Of a DNA stretch of 64,000 bases, positions 35,304 through 47,628 are shown piece after piece. The translations under genes and the position numbers were made by a program. The DNA comes from Gymnothorax reevesii (Eukaryota > Chordata > Actinopteri > Anguilliformes > Muraenidae). Within the stretch, counting starts at the first letter, position 1. Every line of letters starts with the position of its first letter. Under the pieces are notes generated by a model. It worked only from the letters and a program-made list of their open reading frames with translations. It ran no database searches and was not told the origin of the DNA. The stretch covers positions 75,037,876 through 75,101,875 of the forward strand of contig CM056576.1 of the NCBI GenBank assembly GCA_029721435.1, given 5' to 3'.

Positions 35304-35601
35304 TGTAGTCTCAACAGAGCTAGATTGTAGTCTTACAGCCCGAGAAACTGACAGTTACAGCAGGTGGTCAGAACACCTGGCACAAGATTCCATTTGCTTA
35401 ATGGCCCTATTGTGATGTCATAATGCCAATGTTAAGTCTATGGGGGGAAAAAATTTATAGTTTTTTATTAATAACTCAAAAAGTATAAAAGTTACAAAGA
35501 TGAAAAATACATTGCACAGGTGTCCTAAGTAAGACCTACGCAACGCAGTTTGAATGAAGTTTCTACGATAAACGGTTGAGGCCGCATTAAGTGTGTTAGA
35601 A

Positions 35602-35603
<2 letters not shown>

Positions 35604-35643
<40 letters not shown>
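35604..35643 (+). repeat. (TAA)n microsatellite, about 13 units
   Basis: Uninterrupted TAA repeat in module G. Other modules have about 4 units (A, D, E, I, K, M), about 8 (F), about 11 interrupted (H, about 40656-40690), about 14 (J, about 48498-48540) and an interrupted long tract (L, about 55909-55954). Confidence 0.92.
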
Positions 35644-35666
35644 GAAGACCAGGATAACAATAGTGA

Positions 35667-35736
35667 GCATTTTCAATGCACACTAATAATAACTAGATAA
35701 TGTAATTCCAGGGAATTACGTGTGCATTGAAAATGC
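35667..35736. repeat. Nested inverted repeat, 17-bp perfect arms (module G)
   Basis: Left arm GCATTTTCAATGCACAC (35667-35683) is the exact reverse complement of right arm GTGTGCATTGAAAATGC (35720-35736). The 36-bp interior ends with the 8-bp-arm near-palindrome (35702-35719) directly abutting the right arm. It could form a cruciform or hairpin. No transposase or terminal target duplication is evident. Confidence 0.9.
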
Positions 35737-36110
35737 AAAGTGTAGTTGCACAGGGTGGAGTTTGTTACAAATCATTTCATTATGATTATGGTGGCTAGGT
35801 TTTTCGGAGGATAATTATGATAGTAGTGAGGACCTTTATTTTGAAACAGATGTGGACTAAAGAAACAGTTTGCAGGAGACATAGTTGATGACAGCTGTCA
35901 TATGGAAATTTTTAATAGTGAAATTTTTTAATAGTGAAGAATTGTAGTAAGGACTTTTATTTTGAGACAGGTCTGGGCAGAGGAAACAGTTGGCCGAAGT
36001 CATAGTCGATAACAAACAGAATTTGGAATGGCTGAACGGTCGATAAGTTGAGTAGCTTAAAAAGTTACATTATTTCATTGTAATTTGTCATAATGAGGAC
36101 TGGCTGAAAC

Positions 36111-39100
36111 TGTTGCTAGGCGGATGCTATGGTGTTCTGGATGGTTGCTAGGGCGTTGCTAGGCGGTTGCTATGGTGTTCTGGGTGGTAGCTAGGCGGTT
36201 GCTATGCTGTTCTGGGTGGTAGCTAGGTCGTTGCTAGGCAGTTGCTATGGTGTTCTGGGTGGTTGCTAGGCGGTTGCTATGTTGTTCTGGGTGGTTGCTA
36301 GGTGGTTGCTATGGTGTTCTGGGTGGTTGCTAGGGCGTTGCTAGGCAGTTGCTATGGTGTTCTGATGGTTGCTAGGCGGTTGCTATGGTGTTCTGGGTGG
36401 TTGCTAGGGCGTTGCTAGGCAGTTGCTATGGTGTTCTGGGTGGTTGCTAGGGCGTTGCTATGGTGTTCTGGGTGGTAGCTAGGCGGTTGCTATTGTGTTC
36501 TGGGTGGTTGCTTGTCGGTTGCTATTGTGTTCTGGGTGGTTGCTAGGGCGTTGCGAGGCGGTTGCTATGGTGTTCTGGGTGGTTGTTATGGTGTTGCTAG
36601 GCAGTTGCTATGGTGTTCGGGGTGGTTGCTAGGCGGTTGCTATGGTGTTCTGGGTGGTTGCTAGCGCGTTGCAAGGCAGTTGCTATGGTATTTTGGGTGG
36701 TTGCTAGGTGGTTGCTATGGTGTTCTGGGTGGTTGCTCGGGCGTTGCTAGCAAGTTGCTATGGTGTTTTGGGTGGGTGCTAGGGTGTTGCTAGGCAGTTG
36801 CTATGGTGTTCTGGGTGGTTGCTAGGCGGTTGCTATGGTGTTCTGGGTGGTTGCTAGGCGGTTGCTATGGTGTTCTGGGTGGTTGCTAGGGCGTTGCTAG
36901 GCATTTGCTATGGTGTTCTGGGTGGTTGTTAGGCGGTTGCTATGGTGTTCTGGGTGGTTGCAAGGGCGTTGCTAGGCGATTCTTATGGTGTTCTGTGTGG
37001 TTGCTAGGGCGTTGCTAGGCAGTTGCTATGGTGTTCTGGGTGGTTTCTAGGCGGTTGCTACGGTGTCCTTGGTGGTTGCTAGGGCGTTGCTAGGCAGTTG
37101 CTTTGGTGTTTTGGGTGGTTGCTGGGCGGTTGCTATGGTGTTCTGTGTGGTTGCTAGCGCGTTGCTAGGCAGTTGCTATGGTATATTGTGTGGTTGCTAG
37201 GTGGTTGCTATGGTGTTCTGGGTGGTTGCTGGGGGGTTGCTAGGCAGTTGCTATGGTGTTCTGGGTGGTTGCTAGGGTGTTGCTAGGCAGTTGCTATGGT
37301 GTTCTGGGTGGTTGCTAGGCGGTTGCTATGGTGTTCTGGGTGGTTGCTAGGCCGTTGCTATGGTGTTCTGGGTGGTTGCTAGGGTTTTGCTAGGCAGTTG
37401 CTATGGTGTTCTGGGTGGTTGCTAGGGCGTTGCTAGGCGATTCTTATGGTGTTCTTTGTGGTTGCTAGGGCGTTGCTAGGCAGTTGCTATGGTGTTCTGG
37501 GTGGTTTCTAGGCGGTTGCTAAGGTGTTCTTGGTGGTTGCTAGGGCGTTGCTAGGCAGGTGCGATGGTGTTTTGGGTGGTTGCTGGGCGGTTGCTATGGT
37601 GTTCTGGGTGGTTGTTAGGGCGTTGCTAGGCAGTTGCTATGGTGTTCTGGGTGGTTGCTTGGCAGTTGCTATTGTGTTCTGGGTGGTTGCTAGGGCGTTG
37701 CGAGGCGGTTGCTATGGTGTTCTGGGTGGTTGTTAGGGTGTTGTTATGGTGTCCTGGGTGGTTGCTAGCCCGTTGCTAGGCAGTTGCTATGGTATTTTGG
37801 GTGGTTGCTAAGTGGTTGCTATGGTGTTCTGGGTGGTTGCTAGGGCGTGGCTAGGCAGTTGCGATGGTGTTCTGGGTGGTTGCTAGGGTGTTGCTAGGCA
37901 GTTGCTATGGTGTTCTGGGTGGTTGCTAGGCGGTTGCTCTGGTGTTCTGGGTGGTTGCTAGGCGGTTGCTATGGTGTTCTGGGTGGTTGCTAGGGCGTTG
38001 CTAGGCAGTTGCAGTGGTGGTCTGGGTGGTTGCTAGGCGGTTGCTAAGGTGTTCTTGGTGGTTGCTAGGGCGTTGCTAGGCGATTCTTATGGTGTTCTGT
38101 GTGGTTGCTAGGGCGTTGCTAGGCAGTTGCTATGGTGTTCTGGTTGGTTGCTAGGCGGTTGCTAAGGTGTTCTTGGTGGTTGCTAGGGCGTTGCTAGGCA
38201 GTTGCTATGGTGTTTTGAGTGGTTGCTGGGCGGTTGCTATGGTGTTCTGGGTGGTTGCTAGCGTGTTGCTAGGCAGTTGCTATGGTATTTTGGGTGGTTG
38301 GTAGGTGGTTGCTATGGTGTTCTGGGTGGTTGCTAGGGCGTTGCTAGGCAGTTGCTATGGTGTTCTGGGTGGTTGCTAGGGTGTTGCTAGGCAGTGGCAA
38401 TGATGTTCTGGGTGGTTGCTAGGCGGTTGCTATGGTGTTCTGGGTGGTTGCTAGGCGATTGCTATGGTGTTCTGGGTGGTTGCTAGGGCGTTGCTAGGCA
38501 GTTGCTATGGTGTTCTGAGTGGTGGCTAGGCGGTTGCTATGGTGTTCTGGGTGGTTGCTAGGGCGTTGCTAGGCGATTCTTATGGTGTTCTGTGTGGTTG
38601 CTAGGGCGTTGCTAGGCAGTTGCTATGGTGTTCTGGGTGGTTTCAAGGCGGTTGCTAAGGTGTTCTTGGTGGTTGCTAGGGCGTTGCTAGGCAGTTGCTA
38701 TGGTGTTTCGGGTGGTTGCTAGGCGGTTGCTATGGTGTTCTGGGTGGTTGCTAGGGCGTTGCTAGGCAGTTGCTATGGTGTTTTGGGTGGTTGTTAGGTG
38801 GTTGCTATGGTGTTCTGGGTGGTTGCTAGGGCGTTGCTAGGCAGTTGCTATGGTGTTCTGGGTGGTTGCTAGGTGGTTGCTATGGTGTTCTGGGTGGTTG
38901 CTAGGCGGTTGCTATTGTGTTCTGGGTGGTTGCTAGGGCGTTGCTAGGCAGTTGCTATGGTGTTCTGGGTGGTTGCTAGGCGGGTGCTATGGTGTTCTGG
39001 GTGGTTGCTAGGCGGTTGCTATGGTGTTCTGGGTGGTTGCTAGGGCGTTGCTAGGCAGTTGCTAAGGTGTTCTGGGTGGTTGCTCGGCGGTTGCTATGGT

Positions 39101-39639
39101 GTTCTGGGTGGTTGCTAGGGCATTGCTAGGCTGTTGCTATGGTGTTCTGGGTGGTTGCTAGGGCGTTGCTAGGCGGTTGCTATGGTGTTCTGGGTGGTTG
39201 TTAAGGTGTTGCTAGGCAGTTGCTATGGTGTTCTGGGTCGTTGCTAGGCGGTTGCTATGGTGTTCTGGGTGGTTGCTAGGGCGTTGCTAGGCAGTTGCTA
39301 TGGTGTTTTGGGTGGTTGCTAGGTGGTTGCTATGGTGTTCTGGGTGGTTGCTAGGGCATTGCTAGGCAGTTGCTATAGCGTTCTGGGTGGTTGCTAGGGC
39401 GTTGCTAGGCAGGTGCTATGGTGTTCTGGGTGGTTGCTAGGGGGTTGCTAGGGAGTTGCTATGGTGTTCTGGGTGGTTGCTAGGCGGTTGCTATGGTGTT
39501 CTGGGTGGTTGCTAGGCGGTTGCTCTGGTGTTCTGGGTGGTTGCTAGGGCGTTGCTAGGCAGTTGCTATAGTGTTCTGGGTGGTTGCTAGGCAGTTGCTA
39601 TGGTGTTTTGGGTGGTTGCTTGGCGGTTGCTATGGTGTT
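36111..39639 (+). repeat. Minisatellite array 8 (3.53 kb)
   Basis: The left edge is of the third type, starting directly after GGCTGAAAC without the CTGTGTACTTG repeat. The variant GGCGATTCTTATGG recurs at about 36.98, 37.44, 38.09 and 38.58 kb (spacing about 460-650 bp), showing a looser higher-order periodicity. Confidence 0.95.
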
Positions 39640-39783
39640 CTGAATATTTGCTTGGGCATTGCTCGACAGTTGCTATGTTGTTCTTGTTGTTGCTAGGGCG
39701 TTGATGTGTCTTGTTTGGGGATCGAGGGAAAACTGGGAGAAGTAGTGAACCGTCCGATTACGAAATTTTTTGGAATATTAACA

Positions 39784-40355
39784 AGGAAGGAAGGCGGGAA
39801 AGAAGGAACTAATGAGGGAAGTAAGGAAAGAAGGAATAAAGGAAAAAAAGAAGGAAATCAAAGGAAGGCAGGAAAGAACAAAGGAAAGAAGGCGAGGATG
39901 GATGGAAAGAAACAGAGGAATGAAGGAAAGAAGGAAGTAAAGAAGGAAGGAAAGGAAGAAGGGAAGAAGAAGGATTTAAGTAAAGATAGAAGGAAGGAAG
40001 GAAGGAAGTGAGGAAGAAGAAATGAAAAACAGAAGGAAAGAGAGAAGGAAGGAAAGAAAAAGTAAAGAAAGGAAGAGGGAAGGAAAGTGAGGGAAAGCAG
40101 AAAGAAGAAAGGATGAAAGAAAAGAAGGATATGAAGGAATGAAAGAAGGCATGATGGAAGGAAAGAAAAACTAAGGAAGGTAGGAAAGAAAATTGGTAGG
40201 GAGGAAGAATGGGAGGAAGGATGAAAGGCAGGATAGAAGGAAGTAAAGTAGGAAAGCAGGAACGAATAAAGGAAGGAAGGAACGAAGGAAAGAAATAGGA
40301 GGGAAAAAGAAAGAAGGAATGACAGAAAATAGAAGGAAGGAAAGCAGTAAGGAAG
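39784..40355 (+). repeat. Polypurine tract, module H
   Basis: About 572 bp GGAA/GAAA tract, among the longest copies, without obvious deletions. Confidence 0.94.
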
Positions 40356-41108
40356 CTGTAGTCTCAAGAGAGCCAGATTGTAGTCTTACAGCCTGAGAAA
40401 CTGACAGTTACAGCAGGTGGTCAGAACACCTGGCACAAGATTCCATTTGCTTAATGGCCCTATTGTGATGTCATAATGCCAATGTTAAGTCTATGGGGGG
40501 AAAAAATTTATAGTTTTTTATTAATAACTCAAAAAGTATAAAAGTTACAAAGATGAAAAATACATTGCACAGGTGTCCTAAGTAAGACCTACGCAACGCA
40601 GTTTGAATTAAGTTTCTACGATAAACGGTTGAGGCCGCATTAAGTGTGTTAGAAGAATAATAATAATAATAATAATAATTATAATAATAACTAGATAATG
40701 TAATTCCAGGGAATTACGTGTGCATTGAAAATGCAAAGTGTAGTTGCATAAGGTGGAGTTTATAACATATCATTGCATTATGATATTGGTAGCTACGTTT
40801 TTAGTAGGATAATTTGGGTAGTGGTGAGGACTTTTATTTTGAAACAGATGTGGACTGAGGAAACAGTTTGCGGGAGTCATAGTTGATGACAACTGTCATA
40901 TGCAAATTTTTAATAGTGACATTTTTTAATAGTGAAGAATTGTAGTAAGGACATATTTTGAGAAAGGATTGGGCAGAAGAAACAGTTGCCGGAAGTCATA
41001 GTCGAAAACAATCAGGAATTGGAATGGCTGAAAGGTTGATAAGTTGAGAAGCTTAAAAAGTTACATTTTTTTATTGTAATTTCACATAATGAGGACTGGC
41101 TGTAACAG
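40356..41108 (+). repeat. AT-rich spacer segment, module H
   Basis: Organisation as in A, with an expanded, once-interrupted TAA tract (AATTATAATAATAAC at its end) and an intact E-box pair. Confidence 0.9.
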
Positions 41109-42707
41109 TTGTTAGGCAGTTGCTATGGTGTTCTGTGTACTTGTGAGGGTGTTGCTAGGCAGCTGCTATCGTGTTCTGGGTGGTTGCTAGGGCACTGCTT
41201 GGCAGTTGCAATGGTGTTCTGGGTGGTTGCTAGGGCCTTGCTAAGCGGTTGCTATGGTGTTCTGAGTGGTTGATAGGGCGTTGCTAGGCGATTGCTATGG
41301 TGTTCTGGGTGGTTGCTAGGCGGTTGCTATGGCGTTCTGGGTGGTTGCTAGAGCGTTGCTATGGGGTTCTGGGTGGTTGCTAGGGCTTTGCTAAGCAGAT
41401 GCTATGGGTTATAGGTGGTTGCTAGGGTGCTGCTAGGCGGTTGCTATGGTGTTCTGGGTGGTTGCTAGGGCGTTGCTAGGCGATTCCTATGGTGTTCTGA
41501 GTGGTTGCTAGGGCGTTGCTAGGCAGTTGCTATGGTGTTCTGGGTGGTTGCTAGGCGGTTGCTAAGGTGTTCTTGGTGGTTGCTAGGGCGTTGCTAGGCT
41601 GCTGCTATGGTGTTTTGGGTGGTTGCTTGGCGGTTGCTATGGTGTTCTGGGTGGGTGCTACGGCCTTGCTAGGCGGTTGCTAGGGTGTTCTGGGAGGTTG
41701 CTAGGGGATTGCTAGGCTGTGGCTGTGGTGTTGTGGGTGGTTGCTAGGGCGTTGCAAGGCGGTTGCTATGTTGTTTTGGGTGGTTGTTGGGGTGTTGCTA
41801 GGCAGTTGCTATGGTGTTCTGGGGGGATGCTAGGCGGTCGCTATGCTGTTCTGGGTGGTTGGTAGGGCGTTGCTAGGCAGTTGCTAGGGTGTTTTGGGTG
41901 GTTGCTAGGTGGTTGCTGTGGTGTTCTGGGTGGTTGGTTGGGCGTTGCTAGGCAGTTGCTATGGTGTTCTGGGTGGTTGCTAGGCGGTTGCTATGGTGTT
42001 CTGGGTGGTTGCTCGGGCGTTGCTAGGCAGTTGCTATGGTGTTCTGGGTGGTTGCTAGGCGGTTGCTATGGTGTTCTGGGTGGTTGCTAGGCGGTTGCTA
42101 TGGTGTTCTGGGTGGTTGCTAGGGCGTTGCTAGGCAGTTGCTATGGTGTTCTGGGTGGTTGCTAGGCGGTTGTTATGGTGTTCTGGGTGGTTGCTAGGGC
42201 GTTGCTAGGCGATTCCTATGGTGTGCTGTGTGGTTGCTAGGGCGTTGCTAGGCAGTTGCTATGGTGTTTTGGGTGGTTGCTGGGCGGTTGCTATGGTGTT
42301 CTGGGTGGTTGCTAGGCGATTGCTATGGTGTTCTGGTTGGTTGCTAGGGCGTTGCTAGGCAGTTGCTATGGTGTTGTGGGTGGTTGCTAGGCGGTTGCTA
42401 TAGTGTTCTGGGTGGTTGCTAGGGCGTTGCTAGGCAGTTGCTATGGTCTTCTGGGTGGTTGCAAGGCAGTTGCTATGGTGTTCTTGGTGGTTGTGAGGGC
42501 GTTGCTAGGCGGTTGCTATGGTGTTCTGGGTGGTTGATAGGGCGTTGCTAGGCAGTTGCTTTGGTGTTCTGAGTGGTTGCTTGGCGGTTGCTATGGTGTT
42601 CTGGGTGGTTGCTAGGGCGTTGCTTGGCAGTTGCTATAGTGTTCTGGGTGGTTGCTAGGCAGTTACTATGGTGTTTTGGGTGGTTGCTAGGCGGTTGCTA
42701 TGGTGTT
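41109..42707 (+). repeat. Minisatellite array 9 (1.60 kb)
   Basis: Type 1 left edge. The right about 500 bp (from about 42.2 kb) match the right ends of arrays 11 and 13 at offsets of 7,349 and 15,050 bp, so the I/K/M duplication unit starts inside this array. Confidence 0.95.
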
Positions 42708-42850
42708 CTGAATATTTGCTTGGGCATTGCTAGGCAGTTGCTATATTGTTCTTGATGTTGCTAGGGCGTTGATGTGTATTGTTTGGGGATCGAGTGAAAA
42801 CTGGGAGAAGTAGTGAACCGTAGGATTACGAAATTATTTGGAATATTAAC

Positions 42851-43416
42851 AAGGAAGGAAGGAGGGAAAGAAGGAACTAATGAGGGAAGTAAGGAAAGAA
42901 GGAATATAGGAAAAAAAAGAAGGAAATCAAAGGAAGGCAGGAAAGAACAAAGGAAACTAGGCGAGGATGGATGGAAAGAAACAGAGGAATGACGGAAAGA
43001 AGGAAGTAAGGAAGGAAGGAAAGGAAGAAGGGAAGAAGAAGGATTTAAGTTAAGATAGAAGGAAGGAAGTGAGGAAGAAGAAATGAAAAACAGAAGGAAA
43101 GAGAGAAGGAAGGAAAGAAAAAGTAAAGAAAGGAAGAGGGATGGAAATAGAGGGAAAGCAGAAAGAAGAAAGGAAGAATGATAAGAAGGATATGAAGGAA
43201 TGAAAGAAGGCATGATGGAAGGAAAGAAAAACTAAGGAAGGTAGGTAAGAAAATTGGTAGGGAGGAAGAATGGGAGGAAGGATGAAAGGCAGGATAGAAG
43301 GAAGTAAAATAGGAAATAAGGAACGAATAAAGGAAGGAAGGAACGAAGGAAAGAAATAGGAGGGAAAAAGAAAGAAGGAATGACAGAAAATAGAAGGAAG
43401 GAAAGCAGTAAGGAAG
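42851..43416 (+). repeat. Polypurine tract, module I
   Basis: About 566 bp GGAA/GAAA tract of the I/K/M subtype. Confidence 0.94.
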
Positions 43417-44149
43417 CTGTAGTCTCAAGAGAGCCAGATTGTAGTCTTACAGCCTGAGAAACTGACAGTTACAGCAGGTGGTCAGAACACCTGGCACAAG
43501 ATTCCATTTGCTTAATAGGCCTATTGTGATGTCATAATGCCAATGTTAAGTCTATGGGGGGAAAAAATTTATAGTTTTTTATTAATAACTCAAAAAGTAT
43601 AAAATTTACAAAGATGAAAAATACATTGCACAGGTGTCCTAAGTAAGACCTACGCAACGCAGTTTGAATGAAGTTTCTACGATAAACGGTTGAGGCCGCA
43701 TTAAGTGTGTTAGAAGAATAATAATAATAACTAGATAATGTAATTCCAGGGAATTACGTGTGCATTGAAAATGCAAAGTGTAGTTGCATAAGGTGGAGTT
43801 TGTAACATATCATTGCATTATGATATTGGTAGCTACGTTTTTAGGAGGATAATTATGGTAGTGGTGAGGACTTTTATTTTGAAACAGATGTGGACTGAGG
43901 AAACAGTTTGCGGGAGTCATAGTTGATGACAACTGTCATTTGGAAATTTTTAATAGTGACATTTTTTAATAGTGAAAAATTGTAGTAAGGACGTATATTT
44001 TGAGACAGGATTGGGCAGAAGAAACAGTTGCCGGAAGTCATAGTCGAAAACAATCAGGAGTTGGAATGGCTGAAAGGTTGATAAGTTGAGTAGCTTAAAA
44101 AGTTACATTTTTTATTGTAATTTGACATAATGAGGACTGGCTGTAACAG
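43417..44149 (+). repeat. AT-rich spacer segment, module I
   Basis: As in A with a short TAA tract and intact E-box pair. GTCATTTGG replaces GTCATATGG, a variant shared with K and M. Confidence 0.9.
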
Positions 44150-47100
44150 TTGTTAGGCAGTCGCTATGGTGTTCTGTGTACTTGTGAGGGTGTTGCTAGG
44201 CAGCTGCTATCGTGTTCTGGGTGGTTGCTAGGGCATTGCTAGGCAGTTGCTATGGTGTTCTGGGTGGTTGATAGGGCATTGCTAGGCGGTTGCTATGGTG
44301 TTCTGGGTAGTTGCTAGGCGGTTGCTATGGCGTACTGGGTGGTTGTTCGGGCGTTGCTATGGGGTTCTGGGTGGTTGCTAGGCGGTTGCTATGGCATTCT
44401 GGGTGGTTGCTAGGGCTTTGCTAAGCAGTTGCTATGATGTTCTGGGTGGTTGCTAGGGCGTTGCTGGGTGGTTGCTATGGTGTTCTGGGTGGTTGCTAGG
44501 GTGTTGCTAGGCAGTTGCTATGCTGTTCTGGGTGGTTGCTAGGCCGTTGCTATGGTGTTCTGGGTGGTTGCTATGGCGTTGCTAGGCAGTTGCTATTGTG
44601 TTCTGGGTGGTTGATAGGCCGTTGCTAGGCAGTTGCTATGGTGTTCTGGGTGGTTGTTAGGGTGGTTGCTATGGCGTTCTGGGTGGTTGCTAGGGAATTG
44701 CTAAGCAGTTGGTATGGTGTTCTGGGTGGTTGCCACGGCATTGCCAGGCGGTTGCTATGGTGTTCTGGGTGGTTGCTAGGGTGTTGCTAGGCAGTTGCTA
44801 TGGTGTTGTGGCTGGTTGTTGGGTGGTTGCTATGATGTTCTGGCTGGTTGCTAGGGCGTTGCTAGGCGGTTGCTATGGTGTTCTGGGTGGTTGCTCGGGC
44901 GTTGCTAGGCGGTTGCTATGGTGTTCTGGGTGGTTGCTAGGGCGTTGCTATGGTATTCTGGGTGGTTGCTAGGGCGTTGCTAGGCAGTTGCTATGTTGTT
45001 CTGGATGGTTGCTAGGCGGTTGCTATGGTGTTCTGGGTGGTTGCTAGGGTGTTGCTATGGTGTTCTGGGTGGTTGTTAGGCGGTTGCTCTGGTGTTCTGG
45101 GTGGTTGCTAGGCGGTTGCTATGGTGTTCTGGGTGGTAGCAAGGCGGTTGCAATGGTGTTCTGGGTGGTTGCTAGATCATTGCTAGGCAGTTGCTGTGGT
45201 GTTCTGTGTTGTTGCTAGGCGGTTGCTATGGTGTTCTGGGTGGTTGCTAGGCGGTTGCTATGGTGTTCTGGGTGGTTGCTAGGGCGTTGCTAGGCAGTTG
45301 CTATGGTGTTCTGATGGTTGCTAGGCGGTTGCTATGGTGTTCTGGGTGGTTGCTAGGGCGTTGCTAGGCAGTGGCTATGGTGTTCTGGGTGGTTGCTAGG
45401 GCGTTGCTATGGTGTTCTGGGTGGTAGCTAGGCGGTTGCTATTGTGTTCTGGGTGGTTGTTAGGCAGTTGCTATGGTGTTCTGGGTGGTTGTTAGGGCGT
45501 TGCTAGGCAGTTGCTATGGTGTGCTGGGTGGTTGCTAGGCGGTTGCTGTGGTGTTCTGGGAGGTTGGTAGGGCATTGCTAGGGGGTTGCTATGGTGTTCT
45601 GGGTGGTTGCTAGGGCCTTGCTAGGCGGTTGCTATGGTGTTCTGGGAGGTTGCTAGGGCGTTGGTAGGCTGTTGCTATGGTGTTCTGGGTGGTTGCTAGG
45701 GCGTTGCTAGGCGGTTGCTATGGTGTTCTGGGTGGTTGTTAGGGTGTTGCTAGGCAGTTGCTATGGGGTTCTGGGTGGTTGCTAGGCGGTTGCTATGGTG
45801 TTCTGGGTGGTTGCTAGGGCGTTGCTAGGCAGTTGCTATGGTGTTTTGGGTGGTTGCTAGGTGGTTGCTATGGTGTTCTGGATGGTTGCTAGGGCGTTGC
45901 TAGGCAGTTGCTATGGTGTTCTGGGTGGTTGCTAGGCGGTTGCTATGGTGTTCTGGGTGGTTGCTAGGCCGTTGCTAGGCAGTTGCTATGGTGTTTTGGG
46001 TGGTTGCTAGGTGGTTGCTATGGTGTTCTGGGTGGTTGCTAGGGCGTTGCTAGGCAGTTGCTATGGTGTTCTGGGTGGTTGCTAGGTGGTTGCTATGGTG
46101 TTCTGGGTGGTTGCAAGGCAGTTGCTATTGTGTTCTGGGTGGTTGCTAGGGCGTTGCTAGGCAGTTGCTATGGTGTTCTGGGTGGTTGCTAGGCGGGTGC
46201 TATGGTGTTTTGGGTGGTTGCTAGGTGGTTGCTATGGTGTTCTGGGTGGTTGCTAGGGCGTTGCTAGGCAGTTGCTATGGTGTTGTGGGTGGTTGCTAGG
46301 CGGTTGCTATGGTGTTCTGGCTGGTTGCTCGGGCATTGCTAGGCTGTTGCTATGGTGTTCTGGGTGGTTGCTAGGGTTTTGCTAGGCGGTTGCTATGGTG
46401 TTCTGGGTGGTTGTTAGGGTGTTGCTAGGCAGTTGCTATGGTGTTCTGGGTGGTTGCTAGGCGGTTGCTATGGTGTTCTGGGTGGTTGCTAGGTGGTTGC
46501 TATGGTGTTCTGGGTGGTTGCTAGGGCGTTGCTAGGCAGTTGCTATAGCGTTCTGGGTGGTTGCTAGGGCGTTGCTAGGCAGTTGCTAAGGTGCTCTGGG
46601 TGGTTGCTATGGCATTGCTAGGCAGTTGCTATGGTGTTCTGGGTGGTTGCTAGGTGGTTGCTATGGTGTTCTGGGTGGTTGCTAGGGCGTTGCTAGGCAG
46701 TTGCTATGGTGTTCTGGGTGGTTGCTAGGGCGTTGCTAGGCAGTTGCTATGGTGTTCTGGGTGGTTGCTAGGGCGTTGCTAGGCAGTTGCTATGGTGTTC
46801 TGGGTGGTTGCTAGGCGGTTGCTATGGTGTTCTGGGTGGTTGCTAGGGCGTTGCTAGGCAGTTGCTATGGTGTTCTGGGTGGTTGCTAGGGCGTTGCTAG
46901 GCAGTTGCTATGGTGTTCTGGGTGGTTGCTAGGGCGTTGCTAGGCAGTTGCTATGGTGTTCTGGGTGGTTGCTAGGCGGTTGCTATGGTGTTCTGGGTGG
47001 TTGCTAGGGCGTTGCTAGGCAGTTGCTATGGTGTTCTGGGTGGTTGCTAGGCGGTTGCTATGGTGTTCTGGGTGGTTGCTAGGGCGTTGCTAGGCAGTTG

Positions 47101-47485
47101 CTATAGTGTTCTGGGTGGTTGCTAGGCGGTTGCTATGGTGTTCTGGGTGGTTGCTAGGGCGTTGCTAGGCAGTTGCTATGGTGTTCTGGGTGGTTGCTAG
47201 GGCGTTGCTAGGCAGTTGCTATGGTGTTCTGGGTGGTTGCTAGGGCGTTGCTAGGCAGTTGCTATGGTGTTCTGGGTGGTTGCTAGGCGGTTGCTATGGT
47301 GTTCTGGGTGGTTGCTAGGGCGTTGCTAGGCAGTTGCTATGGTGTTCTGGGTGGTTGCTAGGCGGTTGCTATGGTGTTCTGGGTGGTTGCTAGGGCGTTG
47401 CTAGGCAGTTGCTATAGTGTTCTGGGTGGTTGCTAGGCAGTTGCTATGGTGTTTTGGGTGGTTGCTTGGCGGTTGCTATGGTGTT
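44150..47485 (+). repeat. Minisatellite array 10 (3.34 kb)
   Basis: Type 2 left edge. Roughly 44.15-46 kb align with array 12 at an offset of about 7,347-7,349 bp (for example GTTGCCACGGCATTGCC and GCTAGATCATTGC). The last 0.8 kb is a highly uniform L/S higher-order repeat. Confidence 0.95.
46660..47470 (+). repeat. 311-bp higher-order repeat, near-perfect (LLLSLSL*S)
   Basis: Within this stretch 43-bp L and 32-bp S repeats follow a fixed order, L L L S L S L* S, where L* carries CTATAG in place of CTATGG. The L* markers lie at 47101 and 47412, 311 bp apart, which equals five L plus three S. Hardly any private substitutions separate the units, unlike the rest of the window. Confidence 0.85.
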
Positions 47486-47628
47486 CTGAATATTTGCTTG
47501 GGCATTGCTCGACAGTTGCTATGTTGTTCTTGTTGTTGCTAGGGCGTTGATGTGTCTTGTTTGGGGATCGAGTGAAAACTGGGAGAAGTAGTGAACCGTA
47601 CGATTACGAAATTATTTGGAATATTAAC

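Larger units (their letters stand above)
34641..36110 (+). repeat. Spacer module copy G (complete, subtype 3)
   Basis: Leader 34641-34783, polypurine 34784-35303 (shorter than in other copies), AT-rich 35304-36110. The AT-rich right half is a diverged subtype shared only with J (GTTACAAATCATTTCATTATG, GGAGACATAG, GGCCGAAGTC, GGCTGAAACTG). It carries the long TAA tract and the complete nested inverted repeat. Confidence 0.95.
35304..36110 (+). repeat. AT-rich spacer segment, module G (long form)
   Basis: About 807 bp. Longer than most copies because it has about 13 TAA units and an extra stretch AGAAGACCAGGATAACAAT plus the left arm of a 17-bp inverted repeat. Confidence 0.9.
39640..41108 (+). 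repeat. Spacer module copy H (complete)
   Basis: Leader 39640-39783, polypurine 39784-40355, AT-rich 40356-41108. Small private changes: GATCGAGGG in place of GATCGAGTG, CCGTCCGATT in place of CCGTACGATT, and AATTAAGTTTC in the AT-rich part. Confidence 0.95.
42708..44149 (+). repeat. Spacer module copy I (complete)
   Basis: Leader 42708-42850, polypurine 42851-43416, AT-rich 43417-44149. Shares with K and M the private variants CCGTAGGATTACG, GGAAACTAGGCGAGG, TTTAAGTTAAGATAG and TTAATAGGCCTATTG, marking a recent subfamily. Confidence 0.95.

Noticed and set aside
35418..35660. Minus-strand frame with a poly-Tyr run in module G, and a similar Ile-rich frame at 55831-56043 in L
   Set aside because: The runs are translations of the (TAA)n microsatellite; there is no conserved protein around them.
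46660..47470. CENP-B box or telomere repeat within the arrays
   Set aside because: No CENP-B-like 17-mer and no TTAGGG arrays found by eye; centromeric or subtelomeric location stays unproven.
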